Of a stretch of 64,000 nt of DNA, positions 11,313 through 26,600 are shown in pieces. The position numbers and the translations under genes were made by a program. The stretch lies in NCBI GenBank assembly GCA_003415625.1, contig PYIU01000001.1, positions 2,542,001-2,606,000 of the forward strand. The letters are read 5' to 3'. The stretch's first letter is position 1. The number at the start of each line of letters is the position of its first letter. Origin of the DNA: Aquanectria penicillioides (lineage: Eukaryota; Ascomycota; Sordariomycetes; Hypocreales; Nectriaceae). The notes beneath the pieces are model-generated. The model had not been told where the DNA came from. It saw nothing but the letters and a program-made list of their open reading frames with translations, and made no database searches.

Positions 11313-13114
11313 TCACTGTTGTTCTTGCTTCTGGCTGTCAACCAGACGTTGTGTAGCAGTCTCTGTCTTGTGAAATCGCCATGGCTTAACCTTTGTCTCA
11401 AACAACTCATCCAATTCAGCAGCGGAGCGTCTGAGAAGAAATCGTCTTAGTTCCCAAGGTTTTTTATCGGATTGTTTTAGGTAAACTCACCCTTTAGTCT
11501 CTGGAATCAGAAGCCACATCCCGATGACGAAGGGCAGGCCGATTCCTGCATAGAACCAGCCGGTGTTGAAGCCCCAGTTCCACTCGTGAGAATTGACCAT
11601 CTTGGGAGTGAGAACATTCATAATGACCCCAACAACGCAGGTTGTCGCTGCTCCAAATCCGGCTGTGTAAGGTCGAAGACGTTGAGATGAAATCTCGCCA
11701 ATGTAACCCCACCCAGCTGCTCCATTTGCTGTCATACCGATATCTGCAATGATGGTCAATGCGAATCCCATCGTTTTAACTATTTTGACTTACTCCAGAG
11801 ACAAGCGAAGAAGACAAAAAGATAGTCTGTAGCATCGACGTGTTTCGCGACTCCGAGGATGCCAATGGCAATACATGCGAGCCATTCGAGTGTTGTTGCA
11901 GAACAAGCCATCCATCGTCGCCCAAAACGGTCTACCGTGAAGATAATGGTGATAATAGTGGCCACGTTGATTGAAGAAGTGATACACTTAACCGTAAAAG
12001 GTTTTGAGACACCTGCTTGCTGGAAGAAGTATGTGCCAAAGGTTGAAAACAACGTCAAACCCAGGAATTGTTGCGTCAGGTTCGTCCACAGCGAAACGAG
12101 AGTGCGGAGGCCATTGGTGCCCAAGAAGATGGCATACCACTTCTCTCGGCGTTGCTCCACTGCAACCGCTTTCTCATGCTCAATGGAAAGGATCAAAATT
12201 CGCAACTGCTGCTCCACGTTGTAACCCTCCACGCCGCGGTGTAGCATCTCCAGCTCCTTTCGTGCCCGCTCATAGTATCCTCGTGACACGCACCAGGCTG
12301 GAGACTCGGGAAGAAAGAGGTAAACGATAAGCATCAATCCGATTTGGGCCCACTGGGTGTAGACAGGAACCAGCCACCGAAGTTCGTGGGTTTGGTTAAG
12401 AAAGTTCAATGCGATATGAGCAGAGAATGTGCCGAGAGTCCACCAGAAACTGTAACACATCAGAAGACCACCTCGAATTCGAATTGGCGCGACCTCGGAG
12501 ATGTACGCAGGAATGGTTGACTGGACGCATCCGATTCCGATGCCGCAGAGAAGCTTAGCAACGAACCAAACTGGCCAGGTCCTCGCGAGATTCTCAGTCA
12601 TGACGCTCACAGCCAGGACGAGCCAGTAAGAATACATGGAAATCTTTCTGCCAAATCGACTTGCCAGGAACGAGAGGGATATCATGCCGATAATTTGACC
12701 AACAGACATGATGGAGCTCCATGCCATGAGAATCGAGGAGGCATGATACCGTTTGCCAGTCTCGTCCACTTCAGTAGCGAATTCGTTGATGAAACCTTTG
12801 TTTGCAATGATACTCGCGTTGATCCTACCGGCAAGTTAATACAGACAATCCATTGTCATTCATTCGCCACTGACTTACCCAACCTGATAACCGTCCGTCG
12901 CAGCACTAAAGGCGGCGGCAAAGCACACGGCGGTGGCAATCTTAAACGTCATGACTGTTTCCCGCAGCGTCAAGTTCTCGTAGCCAGAAGCTGCCTGCCC
13001 CTTGGCTGCGGCATCGAGGGCCGCATCGCTGGTCTTGAGCGGTACATCCCCAGGAGCTTCGATGTGGTCAATGGAGGCTGGTGGCTTGGGTTCAGTGTCC
13101 TTGGATGCAGTCAT
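11313..13114 (-). CDS. MFS sugar porter next to the rhamnosidase
   Basis: Four exons: 13114-12879, 12824-11794, 11743-11491 and 11430-11313, giving 545 residues. Exon joins restore family motifs: DGYQVGINASIIANKG across intron 1, FFACLWNIGMTANGAAGWGYIGE across intron 2 in part, and IPETKGRSAAELDELFE across intron 3. Other sugar-porter motifs are FLASRFGRKIS, GIGIGCVQSTIPAYISEVAP, LPESPAWCV and VDRFGRRWM. The hydrophilic N-terminus of about 50 residues precedes TM1, as in alpha-glucoside/maltose-permease-like fungal transporters. Twelve helices are expected at the plasma membrane. Its position between an intracellular-type rhamnosidase and a secreted saponin-hydrolase-like enzyme suggests that it imports rhamnose or a rhamnosyl oligosaccharide, but this is inferred from context only. 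Confidence 0.9.
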
Positions 13115-13873
13115 GGTGACGGATCTTGAAGACTCAAGTGGTGATGGGTGGGTTCTCTCTGGAGATGAGGCTTCTCACAATCTTATAGTTTTGAACCAAT
13201 AGCTGTCTCGGTGAAAGATATCGCGAAGCCAGGCCTGGGGAGATTGGACCCTTGGAGGAGGTTGGGCGAAGAAGAGACACTTGCTGTCCTGGGATGAAGC
13301 TACCGGAATGACATGAGGTGATGACTCCAGTGGCAACGCTCTCTACAAGCCGCCAAGGATCCAACTACTTCTCACCCCATGGTTCCTTTCTCCGCATAGA
13401 GTAAAAATGCTCATTGGGGCCCCGCATCCATCCAACACATCCCAGACCCGCTGCCCACAAATACGAGCTGCTGGTTTGGTCGGCAGCTGAATGTGCTTGG
13501 TCTTTCCTAACAAGAGACCACAATGCAATCAATTCAGTATAGAATTTAAACTGATTTGGCTGATGAAGTAAAGTCGGGCCTCGCAACATTACAACCCGAA
13601 CAGTTAGCCACCATTCTATCTATCACATGAGCGATGGTCCCAGATGCCTAAGAGAGACCCAAGCAGCTAGATGCGTGGACATGGGATGGGTTGAGCTTCC
13701 CCGACTCCCTCCACCACTTCAGCCACAAATCCATTTCTCCGTGGAGTTTAAGTCCCAATCCAGAACGAACACTCACACTTGACATGGCACGTCTCTATAT
13801 TGAGGTATTGACTAGGTACAAAAAATCCACCCATGGAAGCGCCAAATCTCTATTCCTCCTACAATGTGTGAAT
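13115..13873. other. Intergenic region between sugar porter and saponin-hydrolase-like gene
   Basis: No gene is seen. It contains the promoter of the sugar porter and the 3' flank of the saponin-hydrolase-like gene, which lies on the same strand. Confidence 0.45.
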
Positions 13874-15748
13874 TTAAGTACCATTCGCGGGCTGAGTATA
13901 TTCCTTTCCATCAAGAATCGTGGTAAGTGTTCCGTTTGCGTCGAAGATATTCACCATCACATCAATGTCCAAATGGAACCCGCCAGGGCCAGTCTTTTTA
14001 GTACCCTTGACGATTCCTGTCTGTACGATATCCGAATACCAGTCAACATGGTTTTGCCAAGGATTACCAGATGATACGGTCAATGTCACATTCTCGTATC
14101 CGTTTATGATGTGCTTTCCATCGTCCGAGTAGTTTTTGTACTTAATTGCCACAGCATTGACACCAAATATGCCAGATAACTCTCCGATGAGACTGACCTC
14201 AGCTTTGCCAGACTTCTTTCCAGAAAGTACGTAGTTTCCAGGCTTCAAAGTAACTTGGCTGGGAGCTACTGATCCAGGCGGGAAACTTTCAGCCCAAGAG
14301 ATCACATCAGGAATGTTGAAGATTGGCGGCGGAGCTTTAGGCTGTCGACTTGTAAGGTTGGCAACCATCAGACGGTACGCTCTACCACCTTGGGCAGTAG
14401 AATTTGGGCATTTCAGTGGGTTCTCACCGCCACATGACGGAGAAACCACCAAGTCTTGCCAGTAGACGATGCGGGTGCCATCGTGGGAAAATGCTGGGTC
14501 GGCACGTCCGTTCCAGTTAGGGTCGTTAATGCTTCCGTTGCTTCCATCTCCCGCAGCGTTGACTTGTTGCCCATAGTATTCGTCTCTGTCACCATATCTG
14601 TCTAGGAGAATGGGCTGGAAGAAACGACGGGGGCCGTTATTGCGAGTCGATGACGCCACGGCAACCGTCACAATGTCGATCAATGGGGGGATTCCTCGCA
14701 TCCCAGACATCCACATTTGGCGGTCGGAACCACGAGTATCCATAGCCACAAACCAACCGTCGTCTGCAGAGAAGGCTATGGGATCGGCATACTCGGGGTG
14801 ACTTGTGAGACGTCGTACCTTGCCCGTGACAACGTGAACAGCAAAAACGTCAATGTTGTTTGCTTCTCGGGGAGGCCCAATGTAGATAATTTCATCGCCT
14901 GTTCCTGAAAATCCTCGCAACTCTCCTACTGAAATAGCGTCGTCGTTGTACTGCAGCTTGTTGCCATTGGAGGAGAGAAAGGTGCGGTTTTTCGCATCAA
15001 CCAGAATGTTGACATCAACAAGATCATAGCGAGGAGCAAGCGGGAGGCCAACTTCGGGGTTTTGATTGAACTCCAAACGTCCAAAGTAGGCAAATTGGCC
15101 ACCGGTACTAGTGAAAGAACTCCAGCCCATATGTTTATCATCGGGATGCAAGCGGAGCTCTCGCGGGCTGCCACCCGAACCGGAACCATCCTTAGCTGTA
15201 TTCCAGTGGATTGGATAGATATGGGTTTTATTCGGGGTGCAGTCATCGCTTTGCAAAAGTTTACCACCACAATCCAGGATATTGTGGCCCCAGAGGGCCT
15301 TCACTCCGCTGCGGAAAACATGGGGATAGTCCCGCTGGGAGTCGAGAGATAGGGCATTGCCAGCTGGCACTCCACAACTTAGGCATTTCCAAGGATCCCC
15401 GTTGGTGAAATTTGTCCCGTCAGCCTTGACGAGTATCAGCTGCTCTCCAGAGTAGATGCTAGCCGGATCCGGCGATGCCGGGGCTCCCACGAACTCAACA
15501 TTGACGACGACATGTTTGCCATCGGGGGTAAAGTCGCCAGCCTGGAACTCACCAACCGCTTGGCCAATGCAGCCAGTTCCGTGAGGGTTCATAGTACTCG
15601 TACATGCCCCTTCAACAGTGCTTGCAATAGCTGGAGGCAATGGCAGTTCAATGATTTGGATGGCTTCAGGCTTGGGTGGGCTGGGTACTGCAACAGCAAC
15701 CCAGCCAGTGAAACCCAGGACAATGGTAATGACGTAGAAGGAATGCAT
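13874..15748 (-). CDS. Secreted saponin-hydrolase-like glycosidase
   Basis: A single uninterrupted frame of 624 residues from the ATG at 15748. The frame is open 37 codons further upstream, but the ATG at 15748 gives a clean signal peptide, MHSFYVITIVLGFTGWVAVAV, so I chose it. The mature part begins with a Pro-rich stretch and ELPLPP, then CTSTMNPHGTGCIG, and shows beta-propeller-like repeats (FTPDGKHVVV, FSADDGWFVA, FSHDGTRIVYW) resembling TolB/WD-type blades. Many N-x-S/T sequons fit secretion. The overall pattern is that of fungal saponin hydrolases, which as I recall cut the glucuronide bond of soyasaponins and release the sapogenol plus an intact Rha-Gal-GlcA trisaccharide. Assignment is from recognition, not a search. 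An uncharacterised secreted propeller protein is the alternative. Confidence 0.72.
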   Translation of the reverse strand: MHSFYVITIVLGFTGWVAVAVPSPPKPEAIQIIELPLPPAIASTVEGACTSTMNPHGTGCIGQAVGEFQAGDFTPDGKHVVVNVEFVGAPASPDPASIYSGEQLILVKADGTNFTNGDPWKCLSCGVPAGNALSLDSQRDYPHVFRSGVKALWGHNILDCGGKLLQSDDCTPNKTHIYPIHWNTAKDGSGSGGSPRELRLHPDDKHMGWSSFTSTGGQFAYFGRLEFNQNPEVGLPLAPRYDLVDVNILVDAKNRTFLSSNGNKLQYNDDAISVGELRGFSGTGDEIIYIGPPREANNIDVFAVHVVTGKVRRLTSHPEYADPIAFSADDGWFVAMDTRGSDRQMWMSGMRGIPPLIDIVTVAVASSTRNNGPRRFFQPILLDRYGDRDEYYGQQVNAAGDGSNGSINDPNWNGRADPAFSHDGTRIVYWQDLVVSPSCGGENPLKCPNSTAQGGRAYRLMVANLTSRQPKAPPPIFNIPDVISWAESFPPGSVAPSQVTLKPGNYVLSGKKSGKAEVSLIGELSGIFGVNAVAIKYKNYSDDGKHIINGYENVTLTVSSGNPWQNHVDWYSDIVQTGIVKGTKKTGPGGFHLDIDVMVNIFDANGTLTTILDGKEYTQPANGT

Positions 15749-17686
15749 TTTGAAAAAGGAGTAAACTCTTTGGATGGAGTCCCATAACCAATGTGGAACG
15801 TACCCTTCTGGGTTTCTAAATTGTAGCTGCATCTTTCCGGCCTTCTTATAGGAACTCAATGACTCTCAAGCAGTCCTCGATTGTGACTTTGGTGATGATC
15901 TAACAGCACCGCTGATTTCCCAAACAGGGGTTGAGGACGTCAGGCTAGGCCGTAATCAATACAAACGCCTGGGTGAAAATGCGGGGGGCCGGCTGTCCCC
16001 CATGGACTCGTACGTGATGCGGGGAAATGTATATGGAAGACGAAGAAGAGAAGACGAGCTTGGATGCAGGTGTCGAGAAACGGAAGATAGGCCGAGGACT
16101 GTGCCTGTCGTGACGAGGCGTTCCCCATGGACAGGGATATTCGTACTGCGCTCGGACGACTCGGATAGCTTAAAACTCCGAGCTCTGTCCCACAGGACCG
16201 AACAATTCTCCGCGGCGATATACCATGTGGGTTACCTGGAGTCACCTTGATCCTGTAGCCGTAGGAGGATAAACAACGCAAATTTTTGACAGGTTGTCAG
16301 TCTGAAGCCGAAACGAAACGTCTTCTACTATAAGCGTTGACCTTTTTTCTTTTATTACAGTCGGACTTTTACTGTAGATGATGTGCCTGCAACAGTGTAT
16401 CCTTGGTCACAAGGTTTTACTCAAACAATTCTATACGTATTGATAAACATTCATCTACAGTTATGTTAAGGAAATTAAAATAAATCCAATCCTAAATGAT
16501 GAGATGTTTTTTTTCTTTAGTTTGAGGATTATTTAGTTTTATATTTATTTATTTTTTATCGTATCCACATTATTAGTATAATGTGTAAACGAGCGGTGGC
16601 AAACATACAAACAATATGGTAAGACTGTAGAAGTTCCCGCCCCCGTCTTGTTCAATTAACCCCAGATACGCAAAAGAAAACGGAATGATATATAATCCAT
16701 CAGTGCAAGGGTTTCCCCTAGAAACCCTTTCGATAAGCAAGGCTTTGGATCTCGTGCTATTGATGGGACATTGAAGTAACTCAGTAGCATTGACAATATA
16801 CTCAACTGTTCTAGAGTCTTTTTTTCCCCCTTTTATCACACATTTTGCTACCTTCTTGGCTGCTGCCGTGAGGATGGGGTGTCCATTCTGATCCGTCTCA
16901 GTCGAGATTGTGGGCCAGTGCTGATCCAGTGCCACAACGAACATATCATGTTGTTCTGTCGTGAAGATACGGATTTTGGAAGTTTCTTCGACATCATCTT
17001 TGTATTGTATATGACCTCTTTGAACTTCGCCAAGATCTCCCAAGTGGGAAATGGTAAGGTAGAAAAATGTGGGAAGTGAATAAACAAATGGCCGAAAACA
17101 GTAAATTGAACCAAATCGCCCAAATAAATAGTCGAAAAATATCAAACCGAAACGACCAATCGCAAGCACGCAAAGGAGAGCTTAAAAACGCCCCAAAAGA
17201 ATGGTTATACAAATTTTGAAGTTGACTGCAATTTTGTCAAGCTTGGTAGCTTCTGGGGAGCTTTTCAGTTATCAAAATTTTGTATCTGATGTCTGATTGT
17301 CAACCTAGTAGAATCAATCGATAGCCACGTCCTACAAAGAACATTTAGTAACTCTGTTATGGCCCATTATTGCCTTCGCTATGCCAGACGAGGGCAGAAT
17401 GCAGAGAATGTAACGAATTCTTGAGCTGCCGATATGCATGCTAGGTATAGGGTATCACATTGCCGATGGCGTAGAGGGATGACACAAGATAAGAAGCTGT
17501 CCTCTGGGGTTAGGATGTTCACTTATAGGCTGGCAAAGTTTGAAATACGGCCATTAGTCTGCCCAGAAGGGATATAAGTGAGGGAAATTGACATGCAAGA
17601 TACTGACCAAACGATGAGCTCGGAAACTACATTTGGAAAGCACATATGTGAAAACTTGGAAGCCGCAGATCATCCAATCAGCATTT
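15749..17686. other. Intergenic region, A+T-rich in its right half
   Basis: It begins with the promoter of the saponin-hydrolase-like gene. From about 16300 it becomes A+T-rich. A 198-codon frame at 17169-16573 on the minus strand lacks recognisable features and is not called. The right end leads into a tRNA gene. Confidence 0.4.
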
Positions 17687-17791
17687 GTCGGTGTGGCTCA
17701 GTTGGTTAGAGCGTTGGTCTCATATACATATATGACTTGACCTAAGGTCAGGGACATCCAAAGGTCGAGAGTTCGAGCCTCTCCACCGACA
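17687..17791 (+). tRNA. tRNA-Met (CAT), elongator type, with a 31-nt intron
   Basis: The acceptor stem GTCGGTG (17687-17693) pairs with CACCGAC (17784-17790), followed by discriminator A. The D stem GCTC/GAGC and the T arm GAGAG-TTCGAGC-CTCTC are perfect. The anticodon loop reads CTCATAA once an intron at 17725-17755 is removed, placing the intron one base 3' of the anticodon, the canonical site. The T-T mismatch closing the anticodon stem also occurs in yeast elongator tRNA-Met. Mature length is 74 nt before CCA. Confidence 0.93.
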
Positions 17792-17820
17792 AACTCCTGC
17801 TACTAGGATCTTCAACTATC

Positions 17821-17826
17821 TTTTTT
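17821..17826 (+). terminator. RNA polymerase III terminator of tRNA-Met
   Basis: A run of six T lies 30 nt after the tRNA 3' end, the usual Pol III stop signal. Confidence 0.6.
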
Positions 17827-18029
17827 ACTATTATATTTAGGGACCTCTAATCTGGAACAACCAACGGTGCAACGGTGGTGCAACGAGTACAAATCTTTTT
17901 TTTGGCTTCAAAAAGAGAAACGTAGATAGATGCCTACTTCCTCGGGATCACTAATTCCGCAGATGTATGTATCTGACGAAGGAAAGAATATCCAATGTAT
18001 GAAAAGAGAAGGATTAAAAAAACAATAAT

Positions 18030-18068
18030 AAATTAAATTAAATTAAATTAAATTAAATTAAATTAAAT
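18030..18068. repeat. (AATTA)n microsatellite
   Basis: About 7.5 perfect copies of the pentanucleotide AATTA lie in A+T-rich intergenic DNA. It is probably length-polymorphic between strains. Confidence 0.9.
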
Positions 18069-19244
18069 CATCTATTTCATAAATTGTGTTTGTTATATTT
18101 GATCCTTTATCCTCTTTCCTTTTGAAAGACTTCTATATGCGGAGGTACTTTCGGTATATTGAAGGTGCAGGTTTTGCTGAAGTGTGCTGGACATTGGGTT
18201 ACTGTGTTTGGCTAGCTCTTTGATTGCTAGCATTTGAAACACCTGTCACAAAAATATGGAATTATTTCATTCTATAGAAAATGGAGGCAGGATGTGTGTA
18301 TGACCTGACGTCCCTGACCGACCGAGACCGGGTGCTCCAACAACAGGCATGGCGGCAAAGTCGGACTGTTCCTACCTCATGATATCACTAGAGTACCTGA
18401 TCGTCGAATGAAGGTTTCAGCCAATGTAAGGTAGAAAAAATGGTACAATATTATATTCGATACCAAGTATGGGGGCGGCCTAGGTTTCATGAGCATGGCG
18501 TCAGGACGTTGTGTTGACGATGCAAGCGATGCTCGTCAGCAATGGGAATTTATTAGCCTTTTTCTACTACTACTACTCAGCAATGAGGATTTTTGTTTCC
18601 CTTTCACTGTGTAAAATATTAATACTGCATAATCTTGCATTGTAATTGTCTTTCAGAATGCGTTACTTGACAATAGCCGCGGAGGAGGATGTCGTCAGCA
18701 TGGTATGTTGCGGGCCTCACGTTTGAGCGTTTTTCAAATGCTCACACCATCCGCAAGTAAAAATAATCGAGATTAATCTGGCGTGAATGCTTATTTCATG
18801 CATAGAACGCACGTGATAGTTATGAATTACTACGATCCTCCTACATCTTTGAGTGGTTCGCCTTTGTGGCCTGCTATGTATCTGAATGGCACAAGACTAT
18901 ATCACATATGAAATGAGAAAGATTTTTCTCGGAGTTCTTAGCCGGCTAAATTAATATTCATGAGAATTCTTGATCTAATATGTCGAAGTCTAGGTTGCTT
19001 GTCTAGGCCGAGTAGCGAAGGCAAATAGGTAATGCTTGCAAGTAGAAACATTCATCAAGGTCATCCAGGCATCCAAGGAATTACCGTTTTCTTGCTTGAG
19101 AACCTATTTAGTGAGATTGCTTTGTCTTCAAGGAAACATGGGCTTGAATTCTTGACTGGAACTGTTCTCCTTTGTATTGCCCAACTCTTCATTCATCGAC
19201 ATGACCGTTCTCACGTCAAGTTATTATCTGTGAACATATTCAGA

Positions 19245-20156
19245 ATGAAGATAAATTATTTTCACGTCTTCTATCAGCTACTAACTGAGCTGCGACGCCT
19301 AATCTGGGATGCTGCTGTTCGACCTACCGGCCCTGCTCTCTCCGGCATCGATTGCTTCTCAATCATCGGCGACCACCACCCATCGGATGAGAATCCCGAA
19401 GCTTGCGGCATCCTGTCGTACGGGCGCTCCATTACGTGTCAGTCTTCACTCTCGCCGCTTTTCCGTAGTGACGAGGTGGGAATGACCACCTGAAGCTCAC
19501 CATGTTTTCCCCACGGCTCCAAGGCTGGCAAGCCATCGCTGAACCCCATTTCCATGCATTCATACGCGATATTGCGTCTTTTTTGAGACTAGGATCGCAT
19601 GTTAAGTGAGTCCATGATGGCTTCACGAGATTTCCAACACGCTATCCAGAGACCAGAGTCCCATAAGTATGCAGAGCGGTTGGGTTTTCCATTTTCATTA
19701 GATTCCCGTATAACTGCAACATAGTAGCCACGGTTGTTTCTTTTTGCTTACCAAGACGCATTTAAACTGGAAATTACGAGCCTCATTGAGCTTGTACAGT
19801 GGAAGGGTCATACTTGTTGGGAGTCTTTAGACAGGCGTGGCATCTTCAACGATTTGCCCTTCACGGTGTTCAAGTCGGGCCGCGCACCCCTTCGAAACCT
19901 CCTTCTTAAGTTTGAGCCCGGATGGAGCCGCGATTTGACGTGCTTGAATGACCTTTTTGATGAGCGAACAACGCGACGTTTTATCGCCGGCATGCTTCGG
20001 GCAATTGCCTGCAAGGAATTAGACTGCTTCCTCTGGCTGATAGACAACGAGCAGCCAGCATCCGAGAGGGCGCAATCCAAAATTGATCGTCCAAGGAAGC
20101 ATACGCCTACAGTATTTTACTATTGTGAAGGAGAATATGTGGAAGTGGACACTTGA
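19245..20156 (+). pseudogene. Decayed 2EXR-domain (heterokaryon-incompatibility-associated) gene
   Basis: The frame at 19032-19493 contains FYQLLTELRRLIWDAAVRP followed by GIDCFSI, which matches the start of the fungal 2EXR domain (F..LP.ELR..IW..AL.P). A second frame, 19734-20156, contains LRNLLLKFEPGWSRDL, FLWLIDNEQP and TVFYYCEGEYVEVDT, which fit the second half of such proteins. The middle (about 19500-19730) carries stops in all frames, although pieces such as SRDFQHAIQRPESHKYAERLG still look coding. The first motif is degenerate (FYQL for FP.LP). A decayed gene is likely; a multi-intron intact gene is less likely. No product function should be assumed. Confidence 0.45.
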
Positions 20157-23624
<3,468 letters not shown>

Positions 23625-26600
23625 ATGTGTCAACGAAGACAATGTCAAACAAATCAAATGGGACAAAGTTAAAAAAAAAAAAAAAAAAGGAAAGTAATAA
23701 TACGAGAACCAATAGCCTTTCCATTATCGATCACCTGTATAATTCAGTGCGACTTATGCCCAGGAAACTTGGGTCATTCGAAATGCACTTGCTACTGTTA
23801 GGTGAAATCTTATGGGGCACGAAAGTTCCGGCTGGTTATGCTTCAGCCCCTTGTCACACAGCCACGAAGTTAGACCAAAATAGACCAATCTCGGCTCTGG
23901 AGAACGCGGGCAGGTTCTAAGATGGGTGGTATTCTTCGCAATCTAAAAGCAAAAAGGAAGAAGAACTGCTTGTCAAAACAAGAACCGGTGATTCTAGAAC
24001 AGCCTGGAAACTAACGTGCGCCGATGTCGGACGGATAAATGGGACTCTGCGGAGGACTGCACTGTCCCTACATAATCGATTCCCTTGCATGTCTTACACA
24101 AAGTGGTCTTTCGTTGTCTTAGCATTTGGAATTTGCTTCACATGGAAGGATATTCGCACGGTGGCGTCAATACAGAAGATTTGGTCAGGCAAGGGGCATG
24201 CCGTGCGGCGGCTGATGGCGCCATCTAGACACTACGGTGAAAGAAAAAGCAACAAAGTTCATGCAAGCAATTAAAAGATGAGAAAATTTTGGCAGGTTAG
24301 ATTTGAAATGATTTAATTTCATTGTTATTGATTATAGAAGAACCTTGACAAATGTGCAACTGGTCTCGTCTCAGCTTGACAAACTTGCGATGTTGAATTC
24401 ATATACATAAGTTTTGGCAAGTGCTGTTTTTGAAAAAAGCTGAATGCGACTTTCCAAACTTGTCGAGGCTAGTTATGATGTATGTATTTCTCCCCAATAG
24501 CTCTCTCCTCTCAACTATGCATCAGACAGAGCCTGAGTTTTAGCCACCTGCTCAGCGAGGCATTTGAGGTTGGGGAATCCTTCTTAGCCGATGTGCGTTA
24601 TCAACTGTGTCTGGTCATTGATGGTGTAGGAATACTCATAAGGAAACGCCCATGCCATGTATCTACCAAATTAAGGCTCATACACGTGAGCATGTAGAAT
24701 TCCGAGTCGAATTGTCGGACGTAGAAAATACGCCTAGATGCCCCATACAGAAGCATCGGGTATGTTTGACTGGTTGCTAAAACCCAAGTGACCATTTTCT
24801 CGGGTCTTTTGCTCAATTGAAACTGAGCACATCTTCCCTTGAGAACCAGTCAAGTATTTGAAGAACGATGTCCGCTCTCACACCAACGGGCTAATGCCCC
24901 CGTGACCCCGACGATGGTCGCACTCGGCACATCATATGCTTCAATTGTAGATTCATTCATACCCATACCACACAACGCAGTCCCTCTGCCAATGCAGATA
25001 CATGGTCAAAGCCCAGCAAAAGTCAAGGCGAGCGAGCACACGCATCGAGTAGATAACCGAAAGCCTTATGCACCCATTGGGTGACAATCATCTCCCAGTG
25101 GCTCGATCTGGTTCACATCCTTGCCAGTGATCATGTGAGATCAGAGGGTTGTTTTTTTTTTTTTGCCCCCTTTCATCCTCGTGTGTATGGCATATGACTA
25201 GAGATGACTTTGAGTAGTGCAGCCGACTGGTGCTCCGACTCGAGATGGCTGGAAACGGGTGATCAATTCATCAATTCATCAATTCTGGACAAAAGAATAA
25301 TAGCATTCCTGTGGTCGAACAAAGACAATTAAAAAAGAGGCCAAGACGGCATATCCAATTTGCTGTCATGGTACTGCGAGAGCCGTGCCCTGTAGCAGTG
25401 TCGCAATGCGTATCCTCACCAAAATAATTAAACACCGGCCCTCGCAGCATGCTACATTAGGGGGAAAGGAGGTAGGTCGTGGGCTGCCTAGTCGTCATCT
25501 GCATGCAGGGATTACGCTGCCTTAATCTTGGTTGTACAAGGACCACCACCCCATCCAACACACTCACTAAGGTGTGAAGCGACGGGAGGCATTTCCGCTG
25601 GGGCCGGATGATGATCACCCTAGGTTTCTACGTAGCACATTTCTTTATCCGTGGGGGCCTTTGAGATGATGATTTCATTCACCGCCGCAATCTTACCACA
25701 GAGCTAGCACCTATAAAACAGGGGACGCCTTGACCTCGATTTCCCGGTCTGAGTCTCCCTGCAAGCCTGTGAATGGCTGGTGTTGCTCAGTGGCGGACAA
25801 ACCGAAGGACCTGGCAAGGTTGGTGAAAAAAAAAAAAAAAAGTTCAACTCTTCGCTCCCTCTGCAACAACAGTCCCTGTGACCATGAAAATCCATTGTCG
25901 TCGCCAATCCCATTGCAGCGCCAGGTCATGTACTCAATTGAAGAGGGAGCATCAGAGCAGCCAGGCGGGCAATCTCAACCAGGACGCTGTCCCAGTCAAT
26001 TGGCCCCAACAGAAGCCCAGAGGTACGTCCCACGTCAAAAATTATCACAACACACCACACCAAACTGAACACCAGCTCTCAGCTGCGAGAATCCGGAAAA
26101 GGAACAGGATCATGGGCGTGACGGAGACGCCGGAGATGCTCCATCATTCTGGGGGAGTCAAGGCTCACCGGGCATCCCCATCTATGAACTGGTAGGCGTC
26201 CCCCCACGCTTGTCCCGCCGCATTTGCCCACGACGTCCAACATGCTAACTTGGGTACCAGCCACCAAAGAAGAGACGTACCGTGTTTATCTGGGCTTGTT
26301 GTCGTTGCCCAACTTCGGGAATGCGCGTGTCTGCTCAATACTGCCCCGGCTGCGGGACACCTCGTTGTGCCTATTGCCGCGTGGAGAAAATTGTCGTTAG
26401 GGAATAGACTTCCACATGCACCAAGTATCGCGAGGGGAGCAACCAGGGTTGAAGTAGAGCGCCAAAGCAAACTCGTAACGCCAACCAAACGCGCCCCCCA
26501 TCTACGGCCGTTGAGCTCCTCGAGAGGTCATATTCCATATCAAGCCCAGTGCACACCATGGCGCGTCATGGTAATTCACAAGTCCCAACTGTTAAAATTG

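Larger units (their letters stand above)
17792..19244. other. A+T-rich intergenic region
   Basis: It holds the tRNA terminator and a pentanucleotide microsatellite, both listed separately. No gene is seen. Confidence 0.4.

Noticed and set aside
16573..17169. 198-codon minus-strand frame as a gene
   Set aside because: The region is A+T-rich, no family motif or sensible start is visible, and overlapping frames of similar quality exist. Chance cannot be excluded.
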